In this document: positions 16,744 to 24,953 of the stretch, piece by piece
How the letters are laid out: each line of letters begins with the position of its first letter
How positions within the stretch are numbered: position 1 is the first letter of the stretch
Source: an uncultured Cellulomonas sp.
GTDB taxonomy: Bacteria > Actinomycetota > Actinomycetes > Actinomycetales > Cellulomonadaceae
NCBI RefSeq assembly: GCF_947494015.1
Contig: NZ_CANLTL010000002.1
Span: 62,001-126,000 of the forward strand
Direction of reading: 5' to 3'
Length of the DNA: 64,000 bases
Position numbers and translations under genes: made by a program
Notes under the pieces: generated by a model
Told to the model about the DNA's origin: nothing
What the model saw: the letters and a program-made list of their open reading frames with translations, nothing else
Databases searched by the model: none

Positions 16744-16792
16744 GCGCCGGGACCCGACGCCCCTGCCCCCGAGGACCTGGACCCGGGGCGGC

Positions 16793-16882
16793 GTCACGCG
16801 CGGCACCGCCACGCGCGGCACCGCCACGCGCGGCACCGCCGCATGCAGCACCGCCACGTGCGGCACCGCCGCGGGCGGCAGC
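16793..16882. repeat. 15-bp tandem repeat, six units
   Basis: The unit GCCACGCGCGGCACC occurs exactly at 16808-16822 and 16823-16837. Slightly diverged copies lie at 16793-16807, 16838-16852, 16853-16867 and 16868-16882. The array lies between two convergent genes (PhzF and the protease), and no gene is claimed across it. Confidence 0.85.
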
Positions 16883-16912
16883 GTGGGGCCCGGCACCGTC
16901 CCGGACGGCGCC

Positions 16913-19900
16913 TCAGACCTGCATGCCGTCGCAGGTGCCGGAGCAGCTCAGCGACCACAGCCCCGCGAGGGAGGCGAGCGCGTCGTTGCGGACGAGCCGC
17001 TCACCGTTGGGCCCCTCCCGGGTGGCGCCCGGTGCGGTGGGCGTCGTCCCGGGTCCGGGTGCAGGCGTGCGACCGGGCGTCGGGGCCGGGACGGTCGGCG
17101 CCGGCGATCCGGGCGTGGGTCCCGGCGACCCGGGGGTGGGCACCCCCGGGCTGGGCGCCGGATCCTCCGGCGCGGGCGACGGCGTCGCACCGGCGCCGGG
17201 GTCCGGGTCGGTTCCGCGGTCGGGGCCGGCCTCGGGGTCGGCCGAGTAGACCAGCGCGTCGGCGAGCACGCTCGTCGCGCCGTTGCGGTACAGGGTCACG
17301 TCATGGGTGCCCGCGACGGCGACCGGTGCCACGAACACGACACCGCCCGGTCCCGACGAGACGACGTCGGCCGTGAGGCTGGCGCCGATCCGGACGCTGA
17401 GACCCGCCGTCAGTGCGGTGCCGCGGACGGTCACCAGCGCGCCGCCGGCGGTGCTGACGTGGACCGGGCTGATCCGGGTCACCCCGAACGCGCCCACCTC
17501 GGGGTAGGTCCTGACGTCCGGCTCCGCCGGCGTCGGCGTGCCACCCGGCGTGTCGGACCCGCCGGGACCGCCGGTCCCGGGGACCGGTCGGGGTGACGTG
17601 CCCGGCGCCGGAGCCGGACGGCTCGGAGTCGGCGCGGTACCGGGGGCCGGCGACCCCTCACCCGGCGCAGGCACGGGTGCCGGTGCAGGCACCGGCGCAG
17701 GCGCACGGCCCGGACCCGGAGCCGGAGCGGGCGACGCGCCGGGCGCCGGAGTGGCGCCGGGGACCGGGACGGGCGGCGTACCCGGGACCGGGGCGCCTGC
17801 GTCCGGCGCGGGCGTACCCCCACCGGGCGCCGGGGTACCGCCACCGGGTGCCGGTGCAGCGCCACCGGGTGTCGGAGCAGCGCCACCGGGTGTCGGAGCA
17901 GCACCACCGGGCCCGGGGATGCCACCGGGAGCGGGCGTGGGTGACGGCGTCGGCTCCGGGGCGGGCCCGGTGCCGGGCCCGTCAGCCTCCGGGGTCGCCG
18001 TGACCCGCAGCGGCGCCGCGAAGGGACGCGTCAGCGCGCGGCCGTCGTGGCGCAGCTGCACGGTCAGGCCGAAGTCGCCCGCGCCGAGGGTGAGCTGCGG
18101 CGCGAGCGTGAGCGTCCCGGCGTAGGGCCGCTCCCCGAGGTCGACGACGACCTGACCGGCGTCGTCGGTCGTGTAGGTGCGACCGTCCAGGGTGACGTCC
18201 TCGTCGGCGACGGCCCAGATCTCACCGTCGACGCGCATGGCCAGGCCGAGCACCGCCTGGTACGAGCCGGCTCCGGCGGCCGACGTGATCGTCACCTGCG
18301 GCGACTGCGCGCCGGGTGGCGCGACCATGCCGGCGAAGGAGTACGCGGTGCCCTCACCGGCGAACGTCCCGGTCACCCGGCCCACGCTGAGCCGGCCGCC
18401 CGAGACGGACCGCGCGGCGAGTTGGGTCTTCTTGACCGAGTCGGCCAGGATGCGCGCCTTCAGGTCGGCGACGCTCAGCTCGGGGTGCACGCTGCGGTAG
18501 AGCGCCGCGGCGGCTGCCACGTGCGGGGCGGCGACGGAGGTGCCGCTGACCAGGCGGTAGCCGCCGTCGTTCCAGGTCGTGAAGACCTGCTCGCCGGGCG
18601 CGAAGAGGTCGACCGTGAGCCTGCCGTACGCGCTGTGCGCGGCGACGGCGTCGGTCGCGGTGGTGGACCCGACCGTGAGGATGCCGTCGTTCGGCAGGCT
18701 GGCGGGGTAGGTCGGCGTCACGTCGCGGTCGCTGCTGTCGTTCCCGGCGGCGGCGACGACGAGCGTGCCCTTCGAGGTCGCGTAGTCGACGGCCGCGCCG
18801 AACGACGCGGCGACCCCCGGTCCCCCGAACGACGCGTTGACCACGTCCGCGCCGTGGTCGGCGGCGTAGCGGATGGCCTCGGCGGCGAGCGTCATGTCGA
18901 TCGAGCTGCCGGTGCCCACGACCAGCGGCATGAGCCGCACCTGGGGGGCGACGCCGGCGCTGCCCTGCCCGTTGCCCGCGCGCGCACCGGCCACCCCGGC
19001 GACCGACGTGCCATGGGTGCCTCCGGCGCCGTTGTCGATGTCGGCGCTGTCGGTCACGAAGTTCCAGCCGTGGCAGTCACCGGCCTTGCCGTTGCTGTCT
19101 GTGTCGGCGCCGCCGCACGTCTCGGCCGGGTTGTTCCACAGCGACCCGGCCAGGTCGGGGTGGTCGGAGTCGAACCCGGTGTCGACGATGGCGACGATCG
19201 CGCCCTGCCCCTGGGTCGACCGCCAGCCCTCCGGGGCGTCGACGTCCGCGCCGGTCACGCCTGCGCTGAGGGAGTTCGTCCCTGTGTTGTCCAGGTTCCA
19301 GCCGTAGCGGGACCAGAACGGGTCCGACGGCGGGGCCGCGAGGACCGTGCCCGTGGGTGACGGAGCGACCGTCGCGACGCCCGGCAACGCGGCCACGGCT
19401 CGTGCGTCGAGCTCGGTCGAGACCACGACGGTGCCGTCGCTGACGTACTGCGCGGTGACGACCTCGGGCAGCGCGTCCAGGGCAGCGAGCGCGGCGTCGT
19501 CCCGCTCGGACGCCGGGTCCGCCGGCACCTCGGTGGGCACGACGACGTCGGCGGTCGCCGCGCTGATCACGCGCGAGCCGGCGGCGGTCACGTAGCGCGC
19601 CGTCGAGCCGTCCTGGGTCGTGGTGCCGCCCGGACCGAGATCCGCCTGCGCCCGGCGCAACAGCTCGAGGTCGATCCGCACCGGGCCGGCGCCCACCGCT
19701 CCCCCGGCGGACGCACCCGGGGACGCCTTCGGGGACGCCCCCGGGACGGCGCCCGGAGTGACCTCCGTGCCGCCGGCGTCGTCCACCCCGAGCGTGACGA
19801 CGTACCGGTGGAGCCCGTCCCCCTCGCTGAACGAGTCCGCGACCGCCACGGCGTCCGCGCCGCCGCCCACCGCGCCCACCCCGAGGCCGACCGCGAGCGC

Positions 19901-19939
19901 GGTCACCGAGCTCATCCCGACCCATCGACGTCGATCCAT
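16913..19939 (-). CDS. Secreted S8 (subtilisin-like) peptidase with Pro/Gly-rich linker and IPT/TIG domain
   Basis: 1008 aa. Order: signal peptide (residues 1 to about 35, MDRRRW followed by a hydrophobic Ala/Gly core), a prodomain-like region, and the S8 catalytic domain. Asp253 is in VAIVDTGFD, His309 in GTHGTSVAG, the oxyanion Asn400 in AAAGN and Ser468 in SGTSVAAPH. A beta-rich region follows, then a linker of nearly 200 residues made of repeats such as TPGGAAP and PAPGGG. After it come an IPT/TIG immunoglobulin-like domain (about 860-945), a second Pro/Gly-rich stretch and a short Cys-containing tail (SCSGTC). It should act outside the cell. The linker repeats make its length prone to change. 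Confidence 0.9.
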   Translation of the reverse strand: MDRRRWVGMSSVTALAVGLGVGAVGGGADAVAVADSFSEGDGLHRYVVTLGVDDAGGTEVTPGAVPGASPKASPGASAGGAVGAGPVRIDLELLRRAQADLGPGGTTTQDGSTARYVTAAGSRVISAATADVVVPTEVPADPASERDDAALAALDALPEVVTAQYVSDGTVVVSTELDARAVAALPGVATVAPSPTGTVLAAPPSDPFWSRYGWNLDNTGTNSLSAGVTGADVDAPEGWRSTQGQGAIVAIVDTGFDSDHPDLAGSLWNNPAETCGGADTDSNGKAGDCHGWNFVTDSADIDNGAGGTHGTSVAGVAGARAGNGQGSAGVAPQVRLMPLVVGTGSSIDMTLAAEAIRYAADHGADVVNASFGGPGVAASFGAAVDYATSKGTLVVAAAGNDSSDRDVTPTYPASLPNDGILTVGSTTATDAVAAHSAYGRLTVDLFAPGEQVFTTWNDGGYRLVSGTSVAAPHVAAAAALYRSVHPELSVADLKARILADSVKKTQLAARSVSGGRLSVGRVTGTFAGEGTAYSFAGMVAPPGAQSPQVTITSAAGAGSYQAVLGLAMRVDGEIWAVADEDVTLDGRTYTTDDAGQVVVDLGERPYAGTLTLAPQLTLGAGDFGLTVQLRHDGRALTRPFAAPLRVTATPEADGPGTGPAPEPTPSPTPAPGGIPGPGGAAPTPGGAAPTPGGAAPAPGGGTPAPGGGTPAPDAGAPVPGTPPVPVPGATPAPGASPAPAPGPGRAPAPVPAPAPVPAPGEGSPAPGTAPTPSRPAPAPGTSPRPVPGTGGPGGSDTPGGTPTPAEPDVRTYPEVGAFGVTRISPVHVSTAGGALVTVRGTALTAGLSVRIGASLTADVVSSGPGGVVFVAPVAVAGTHDVTLYRNGATSVLADALVYSADPEAGPDRGTDPDPGAGATPSPAPEDPAPSPGVPTPGSPGPTPGSPAPTVPAPTPGRTPAPGPGTTPTAPGATREGPNGERLVRNDALASLAGLWSLSCSGTCDGMQV

Positions 19940-20153
19940 GACGTGCCGCCCTCCGTGGCTGTTCCTCCCCCCGGTATCGGCGCCACGACGACGCCGCGTG
20001 AGCCCGCGAGGCCGCCCGGTCGCGGACTCACACGAACGGTGGGTGGACGGGTGCGGAGAAACCGGACGCGGGGGCGCGCGTCGTCACCCGTCCGGCCGTG
20101 TCAGCACCGCTCGGTACCGTGGAGGCTCATCCCGCGAGCAGAGGTGCAGCACC

Positions 20154-21152
20154 ATGACAGCAGACGTCAGCGACACATCCGGGACCATGGCGGTGCCGCT
20201 GCCACTGGTGACACAGATCTACGTCGCGGACCCCTCGGCGCACGTGTTCGAGGGCCGGCTCTACGTGTACCCGTCGCACGACGTCGACGCCGACGTCCCC
20301 GAGGGCGACGACGGCGAGCACTTCGCCATGGAGGACTACCACGTCCTGTCGATGGACCGGCCGGGCTCGGCCGTGACCGACCACGGGGTGGCGCTGCACG
20401 TGGCGGACGTGCCGTGGGCCGAGCGTCAGATGTGGGCGCCGGACGCGGCGCGGTCCGGCGGCCGGTACTACCTGTACTTCCCGGCCAAGACGGCCGACGG
20501 CGTGTTCCGGATCGGCGTCGCGGTCGGCGACCGTCCCGAGGGCCCGTTCATCCCGGAGCCCGAGCCCATCCCCGGCGCCTACTCCATCGACCCGGCCGTC
20601 CTGGCCGACGACGACGGCGCGCACTACCTGTACTTCGGCGGCATCTGGGGTGGGCAGCTGCAGACCTACCGCGACAACGTCCCCGACCCGGCGCACCGCG
20701 AGCCGGCCGACGACGAGCCCGCGCTCGGTCCCCGGGTCGCCCGGCTGGACCCGGACATGCGCCACCTCGCCGAGAGCAGCCGCGAGGTGCTCATCGTCGA
20801 CGAGGACGGCATCCCGTTGCGGGCCGGCGACCACGACCGCCGCTTCTTCGAGGGACCGTGGGTGCACCGGCACGGCGGGCGGTACCACCTGTCCTGGTCG
20901 ACCGGTGACACCCACCTCATCTGCTACGGCACGAGCGACAGCCCGTACGGGCCGTTCACCTACGTCGGCCAGGTGCTCACGCCCGTCAGCGGGTGGACCA
21001 CGCAGCACTCGATCGTCGAGCACGAGGGCCGCTGGTACCTGTTCTTCCACGACTCGTCGCGGTCCGGGGGTCGCACCCACCTGCGCACCGTCAAGGTGGT
21101 CGAGCTCGAGCACGACGCCGACGGCCGGATCCGGACCGTCCACCCGGACTAA
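20154..21152 (+). CDS. Glycoside hydrolase family 43 protein
   Basis: 332 aa beta-propeller glycosidase. The likely catalytic trio is Asp26 in VADPSAH, Asp146 in YSIDPAVL and Glu233 in FFEGPW. YPSHD and QMWAPDA match the xylosidase-like GH43 branch. No signal peptide is visible, so the protein is probably cytoplasmic, trimming oligosaccharides brought in by ABC transporters. The ATG at 20154 has an AGAGGTG ribosome site, and TACCGT at 20115-20120 is a plausible -10. Its stop overlaps the stop of the convergent regulator gene by four bases. Confidence 0.88.
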   Translation: MTADVSDTSGTMAVPLPLVTQIYVADPSAHVFEGRLYVYPSHDVDADVPEGDDGEHFAMEDYHVLSMDRPGSAVTDHGVALHVADVPWAERQMWAPDAARSGGRYYLYFPAKTADGVFRIGVAVGDRPEGPFIPEPEPIPGAYSIDPAVLADDDGAHYLYFGGIWGGQLQTYRDNVPDPAHREPADDEPALGPRVARLDPDMRHLAESSREVLIVDEDGIPLRAGDHDRRFFEGPWVHRHGGRYHLSWSTGDTHLICYGTSDSPYGPFTYVGQVLTPVSGWTTQHSIVEHEGRWYLFFHDSSRSGGRTHLRTVKVVELEHDADGRIRTVHPD

Positions 21153-21766
21153 CGAGGCCGGTCGGTCGCCGGGCCGTCGGTCGCCGGGCCGTCGGTCGCT
21201 CGCCCGTCGACCCCGGCGCGACCGGCCCCGCGCGGCTCGGCGGGTACGAGCACCGTGCTGAAGAGCCGCCGGGTGCGGCCCTCGCCGGGCGCGTGCGCGA
21301 TCCTCGGCGCGAGGACGGCCGTCAGGTCCGCGAGCAGCTCGCGCAGCTCGTCGTCGGTCAGGTACAGGGCGCGCTGCCGGTACCCGACGCCGTCCCGGCC
21401 GAGGTCGGGCGGCTCCTCGCCCTCGCCGTCGAGGTACCGGTCGAAGCCACCGAGCAGCCCGGCGACGAACGTGAGGAACGCCCGCCGGTGCTCCTCGACC
21501 GTCATGGTCGCGGCCTCGTCCGCATCGACGGAGGCCGCGCCGGCCCGCAGCCGGTACGTGCGCTCGACCGCGCCGCGCACCCGCCTCTCCTCGGCCACCT
21601 CCAGGACGCCGCCGTCCACGAGCGCGGTGACCTGGCGGTAGAGGGTGGCCGCCGCGACGTCCGGCAGCTCCACGCGCAGGTCCCCGGTCGTGAGCGTGCG
21701 CCCGCCGAGGAACGCCTGCGCGATCCGCAGCCTGACCGGGTGCAGCAGCACATCGGTCGCTCTCAT
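21149..21766 (-). CDS. Helix-turn-helix transcriptional regulator (ArsR-like fold)
   Basis: 205 aa. The N-terminal winged helix is seen in HPVRLRIAQAFL, LPDVAAATLYRQVTALVDGG and a basic wing (ERTYRLRAGA). A helical C-terminal domain of about 90 residues follows. The last residues are a repeat, ATDGPATDGPATD, from short tandem DNA repeats. The ATG at 21766 is chosen over the GTG at 21778 because AGGTGG is then well spaced. It is divergent from an alpha/beta hydrolase gene and probably controls it and itself through the shared 90-bp intergenic region. Confidence 0.75.
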   Translation of the reverse strand: MRATDVLLHPVRLRIAQAFLGGRTLTTGDLRVELPDVAAATLYRQVTALVDGGVLEVAEERRVRGAVERTYRLRAGAASVDADEAATMTVEEHRRAFLTFVAGLLGGFDRYLDGEGEEPPDLGRDGVGYRQRALYLTDDELRELLADLTAVLAPRIAHAPGEGRTRRLFSTVLVPAEPRGAGRAGVDGRATDGPATDGPATDRPR

Positions 21767-21817
21767 CGGCACGTCCACCTCTCCGGTCGGCCGGGGGACC
21801 CACGACCGTTATCACTC

Positions 21818-21852
21818 TTGACATCAGTCTCAATCCTGAGAACGCTACCAGC
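21818..21852 (+). promoter_or_regulatory. Promoter of the alpha/beta hydrolase gene
   Basis: A perfect -35 TTGACA (21818-21823), a 17-bp spacer and AACGCT (21841-21846) are followed by six bases and the ATG at 21853. The spacer contains CTCA...TGAG arms that may be an operator for the divergent regulator. Confidence 0.55.
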
Positions 21853-22776
21853 ATGCACGAGACCACGCTCACCTTCCGCTCCGGCGACCACACGCTGGTC
21901 GGCACGCTCACGCTGCCGTCGGGCGGCCGTCCCGCCCCGGCCGCCCTGCTCGTGCCGGGGTCCGGCCCGGTCGACCGGGACTCCAACCACAAGCGGATGC
22001 CGCTGGACATCGGTCGCCAGCTCGCGCACGCGCTGGACGCCCGGGGGTTCGCCACCTTCCGCTACGACAAGCGCGGCGTCGGCGCGAGCAGCGGGGAGTG
22101 GCGCGCCGCGGGGCTCGAGGACAACATCGCCGACGCCGCCCAGGCACTGGCGACCCTGACCGCGGCGCCGGGCGTCGACCCGTCCACGGCCCTCGTCGTC
22201 GGGCACAGCGAGGGCGCGCTGATCGCCGGTGCCCTGGCCGCCCGCGGCACCCCGCCCACCGGGATCGTGCTGCTGAGCGCGTCCGCGACCCCGGGCGAGG
22301 AGCTGCTGCTGTGGCAGGCGGCGCAGATCGCCCCGACGCTGCCCGCGCCGGTCCGGGCCGTGCTGAGGCTGCTCCGGACCGACCTGGTGGCCAAGGTCGC
22401 GCGGAACCACGCGAAGATCAAGGCCACCACGACCGACATCGCGCGGATCGACGGAGCCCGCATCAACGCGCGGTGGTCACGGGAGTTCCTCGCCTACGAC
22501 CCGCGCGCCGACCTGGCCCGGATCACCGTGCCGGTCCTCGCCGTGACCGGGAGCAAGGACCTGCAGGTCGACCCGGCCGACCTGCGGACCATCCGGGCGA
22601 CCGTGCAGGGGCCGGTCGAGACCGAGGTCGTGCCGGACGTCAGCCACATCCTGCGCACGCAGGACGGCCCCGCCTCGCTGAGCCGCTACCGCACCGACGT
22701 GCGGCGCCCGGTGGACCCACGGGTGCTCGACCGGGTCACCCGGTGGGCAGCGGCGCAGGTCGCGCGAGCGGGGTGA
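21853..22776 (+). CDS. Alpha/beta hydrolase
   Basis: 307 aa. The oxyanion-hole region LLVPGSGPVDRDSN, the strand motif FRYDKRGVGASSG, the nucleophile elbow GHSEG near residue 118, an acid loop after VLAVTGSKD and a late His in DVSHIL give a complete catalytic triad layout. It resembles peptidase/esterase-type hydrolases of the S9-like group. The substrate is unknown. It has its own strong promoter and lies opposite the HTH gene, which is likely its regulator. Its 3' end overlaps the end of the convergent flavodoxin gene by about 40 bp. Confidence 0.87.
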   Translation: MHETTLTFRSGDHTLVGTLTLPSGGRPAPAALLVPGSGPVDRDSNHKRMPLDIGRQLAHALDARGFATFRYDKRGVGASSGEWRAAGLEDNIADAAQALATLTAAPGVDPSTALVVGHSEGALIAGALAARGTPPTGIVLLSASATPGEELLLWQAAQIAPTLPAPVRAVLRLLRTDLVAKVARNHAKIKATTTDIARIDGARINARWSREFLAYDPRADLARITVPVLAVTGSKDLQVDPADLRTIRATVQGPVETEVVPDVSHILRTQDGPASLSRYRTDVRRPVDPRVLDRVTRWAAAQVARAG

Positions 22777-23338
22777 CCGGGGACGACCCGAGCCCCGGAC
22801 GCGGCGCGGCGAGGTCGGCAGCGTCGGCGTCGTCGGCGACGTCGGCGTCGTCGGCGGCCAGCTCCGCGCCCACCCGGCGGGCCCACGACGCGACAGCACC
22901 CATGTCGCGCTGGTCGCCCTCGGGGGCGCGTGCGGCGGCGATGATCGCGCGCTCGGCACGGCTCAGCGCCGCGAGGTCCAGCCGGCCCGCGAACGACTCG
23001 TGTCCGCGTGCGCCGCTTCGCGCGAGCAGCTCACGCAGCTGCGCCGGTGCGCTCGTCGCGGCCGACGGCGCGGTGGCGAGCCCCGACGAGAACAACCACA
23101 GCGGTCGCCCGGCCAGCTCGGACCCGAACCGGCGCGCGAAGACGCGCGCCTCGGGGAGCCAGTGCCCGGTGTAGACGGCGGACCCGAGCACCACCGCGTC
23201 ATAGGGGCCGAGGTCGTCGACGTCCACCGGGTCGACGACGTCCACGACGTGTCCCTCACCGGCGAGCTCCGTGGCGATCCGGTCGGCGATCTCCCGCGTC
23301 GCCCCGTGCCGCGACGCCACTGCCAGCAGCACGCGCAT
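22736..23338 (-). CDS. Flavodoxin-domain protein (HemG-like)
   Basis: 200 aa. The first strand and FMN phosphate loop are in VLLAVASRHGATREIADR, and YDAVVLGSAVYTGHW is the second flavin loop. This is the pattern of protoporphyrinogen-oxidase-type flavodoxins. The C-terminal 40 residues are Ala/Asp/Pro-rich and probably disordered. It should bind FMN and carry electrons in the cytoplasm. It follows arsR and arsC in the same direction with a gap of about 100 bp, so it may be co-transcribed and supply reducing power (inference). Confidence 0.8.
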   Translation of the reverse strand: MRVLLAVASRHGATREIADRIATELAGEGHVVDVVDPVDVDDLGPYDAVVLGSAVYTGHWLPEARVFARRFGSELAGRPLWLFSSGLATAPSAATSAPAQLRELLARSGARGHESFAGRLDLAALSRAERAIIAAARAPEGDQRDMGAVASWARRVGAELAADDADVADDADAADLAAPRPGLGSSPVTPLARPAPLPTG

Positions 23339-23435
23339 CGTCGCCACCCTCCTGCCGCCCGGTCCCGGCGACCAGCCGACCGGACCAGCGTCCGGCACGC
23401 CGCGGCGGGCTGCGTAGGACCGAAGTCCCCGGGGC

Positions 23436-23849
23436 CTACGACCGGGTGAGCTCCGTGGCGAGCCGGTCGACCCGCGCGTCGATGTCGTCACGGACGAGTC
23501 GCATCCGCTCGATCCCGTCGATCCCGCGCTCGGACGGCTCGTCGGTGTCCCAGACCTCGATCCGCGTCCCCGGCACGGGGTCCACCGTCGCCTCCCGGCC
23601 GAGCACGACGACGACGTCGGCCGCGGCGACCATCTCGGGGGTGAGCGCGCGGGGGCGGTGGTCACGGATGTCCACGCCGACCTCGAGCAGGCTCTGGGCC
23701 GACAGCTCGTTGACCACCGACCCCGGCCGGGTTCCCGCGGAGCGCACGTCGACGGCGTCGCCGACGCGCCGGGTCATCAGACCCCCGGCCATCGCGGACT
23801 TGCCGCCGTTCTTGACGCAGACGAACAGGACGCTGGGCTTGCCGCTCAT
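23436..23849 (-). CDS. arsC: Arsenate reductase, low-molecular-weight phosphatase fold, mycothiol-dependent type
   Basis: 137 aa. The active-site loop reads FVCVKNGGKSAMA, with nucleophile Cys11 and Ser18. The position where protein tyrosine phosphatases have Arg carries Lys17, as in the mycothiol/mycoredoxin-dependent ArsC enzymes of Corynebacterium (CxxNGGKS). The acid loop is probably near VWDTDEPS. The enzyme reduces arsenate to arsenite through a mycothiol adduct. The start has GAGGAG nearby. It sits between arsR and a flavodoxin gene. No arsenite exporter is found in the window. The exact physiological role is inferred from the family. Confidence 0.8.
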   Translation of the reverse strand: MSGKPSVLFVCVKNGGKSAMAGGLMTRRVGDAVDVRSAGTRPGSVVNELSAQSLLEVGVDIRDHRPRALTPEMVAAADVVVVLGREATVDPVPGTRIEVWDTDEPSERGIDGIERMRLVRDDIDARVDRLATELTRS

Positions 23850-23870
23850 GGCACTCCTCGAGGAGGGGTC

Positions 23871-23918
23871 GACGACGGGACGGGCTGACGACGGGACTGG
23901 GTGACGACGGGACTGGGT
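23871..23918. repeat. 16-bp tandem repeat, three units
   Basis: The unit GACGACGGGACTGGGT occurs exactly at 23887-23902 and 23903-23918 and with two changes at 23871-23886. The array lies in the gap between arsC and arsR. Confidence 0.85.
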
Positions 23919-23989
23919 GACGACGCGCAGATCGACGGAGCAGGGCGACGACGCGGGCGGGGCGGCGACCCGACGGGCGTCGGGGGCGC

Positions 23990-24352
23990 TCAGCCGCCGG
24001 TGCCGAGCGCGACGCGCAGATCCTCCAGGGCGGCCGGCACGGCCGCGTACCAGACGTTGGTCCCGCGCTTCTCGCTGGTCACCAGCCCGGCCTCGCGCAG
24101 GATCCGCAGGTGGTGACTGACGGTGGGCTGGCTCTTGCCGACCGGCTCGACCAGGTCGCAGGCGCACACGGCGCCGTCGGCACTGGTCGCGAGCAGACTG
24201 AGCAGGCGCAGCCGGACCGGGTCGGCGAGCGCGGCGAACCGCCGTGCGAGCTCGGCCGCGTCCGTCTCCGGCAGCGGCAGGGCGCGAAGCGGTGAGCAGC
24301 AGGCCTCCACCTCGGGCTGGGCCAGCACGGGCAGCTCACGGACCGACGTCAT
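23990..24352 (-). CDS. arsR: ArsR family metalloregulator
   Basis: 120 aa winged-helix repressor. DPVRLRLLSLLA, then CACDLVEPVGKSQPTVSHHL and EKRGTNVWY are the classic ArsR helix-turn-helix and wing. The Cys pair in CACDL is where arsenite binds in ArsR/CadC-type sensors, and an extra CC near residue 18 could add ligands. It is followed by arsC and a flavodoxin gene. The ATG at 24352 has GAGAGGG upstream. A TATCGA...TCGATA palindrome at 24381-24398 is the likely operator. Confidence 0.88.
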   Translation of the reverse strand: MTSVRELPVLAQPEVEACCSPLRALPLPETDAAELARRFAALADPVRLRLLSLLATSADGAVCACDLVEPVGKSQPTVSHHLRILREAGLVTSEKRGTNVWYAAVPAALEDLRVALGTGG

Positions 24353-24380
24353 CTCCACCCTCTCCACCGACGGCGCACCT

Positions 24381-24398
24381 TATCGATGCACGTCGATA
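24381..24398 (-). promoter_or_regulatory. ArsR operator
   Basis: TATCGA (24381-24386) and TCGATA (24393-24398) form an inverted repeat with a 6-bp centre, 29 bp upstream of the arsR start. The ATCGA half-site and spacing resemble ArsR/SmtB operators. It would occlude the promoter when ArsR is metal-free. Confidence 0.7.
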
Positions 24399-24442
24399 GT
24401 ACGCGTTCGTGCCGCAGCGCGCGACGTCCGCAGCGCGCCGGA

Positions 24443-24688
24443 TCAGGCCACCGATGCGGTGATGTCGGCGATCCCCCGGCACCGGTCGCTGATCAGCAGC
24501 AGGGTGCCGTCCTCGACCTCGGCGCCGCTGAGGTCGACGCACGCGTGCCGGCCGGTGATGTCGACCGACCGCTCGATGACCTCGCACAGCTCGTCCACGG
24601 CCTCGACGTCCACGCGTCCACCGACGCTCACAGCAACGTCACGCGCCTGGATGTCGAACCGGACGAGGGCGTTGAAGGTGCTGCTCAT
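24443..24688 (-). CDS. Probable STAS-domain protein (anti-sigma antagonist-like)
   Basis: 81 aa, the length of a single STAS domain. The central CVDLSGAEVEDGTLLLI resembles the STAS strand-loop-helix, but the phosphorylatable Ser position of classical antagonists (D-S/T-S) reads Glu-Asp-Gly-Thr. It may therefore be unphosphorylated or use the Thr. A GGGAGC ribosome site precedes the ATG at 24688. Partner-switching roles are suggested by the PP2C (8690-10432) and HATPase (57535-58065) proteins elsewhere in the window, but no linkage is visible. The family assignment is moderate. Confidence 0.5.
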   Translation of the reverse strand: MSSTFNALVRFDIQARDVAVSVGGRVDVEAVDELCEVIERSVDITGRHACVDLSGAEVEDGTLLLISDRCRGIADITASVA

Positions 24689-24953
24689 GGGTTGCTCCCA
24701 GATCGGTCGTGCGAGGCCACCCACGGTGCTGCCGCGGCGCCCGGGCCGAGGCCCAGACCAGCACAGGGCGCACCTGCAGTGCAAAGACCCGCGTCGTCTG
24801 TTATCGCTTCGTTGCCATCGTACGAGAGGCGGCGGACGCGCCACCAGGGGCCGGCGGGGTGGTGGGCGCGGTCGCCGGGCGTGTCGTGACGACCTAGCGT
24901 GGGCCCGGCCCGCCCGGCCTGCCGACGTCCGGCCGACCCGATCTGGAGGACGC

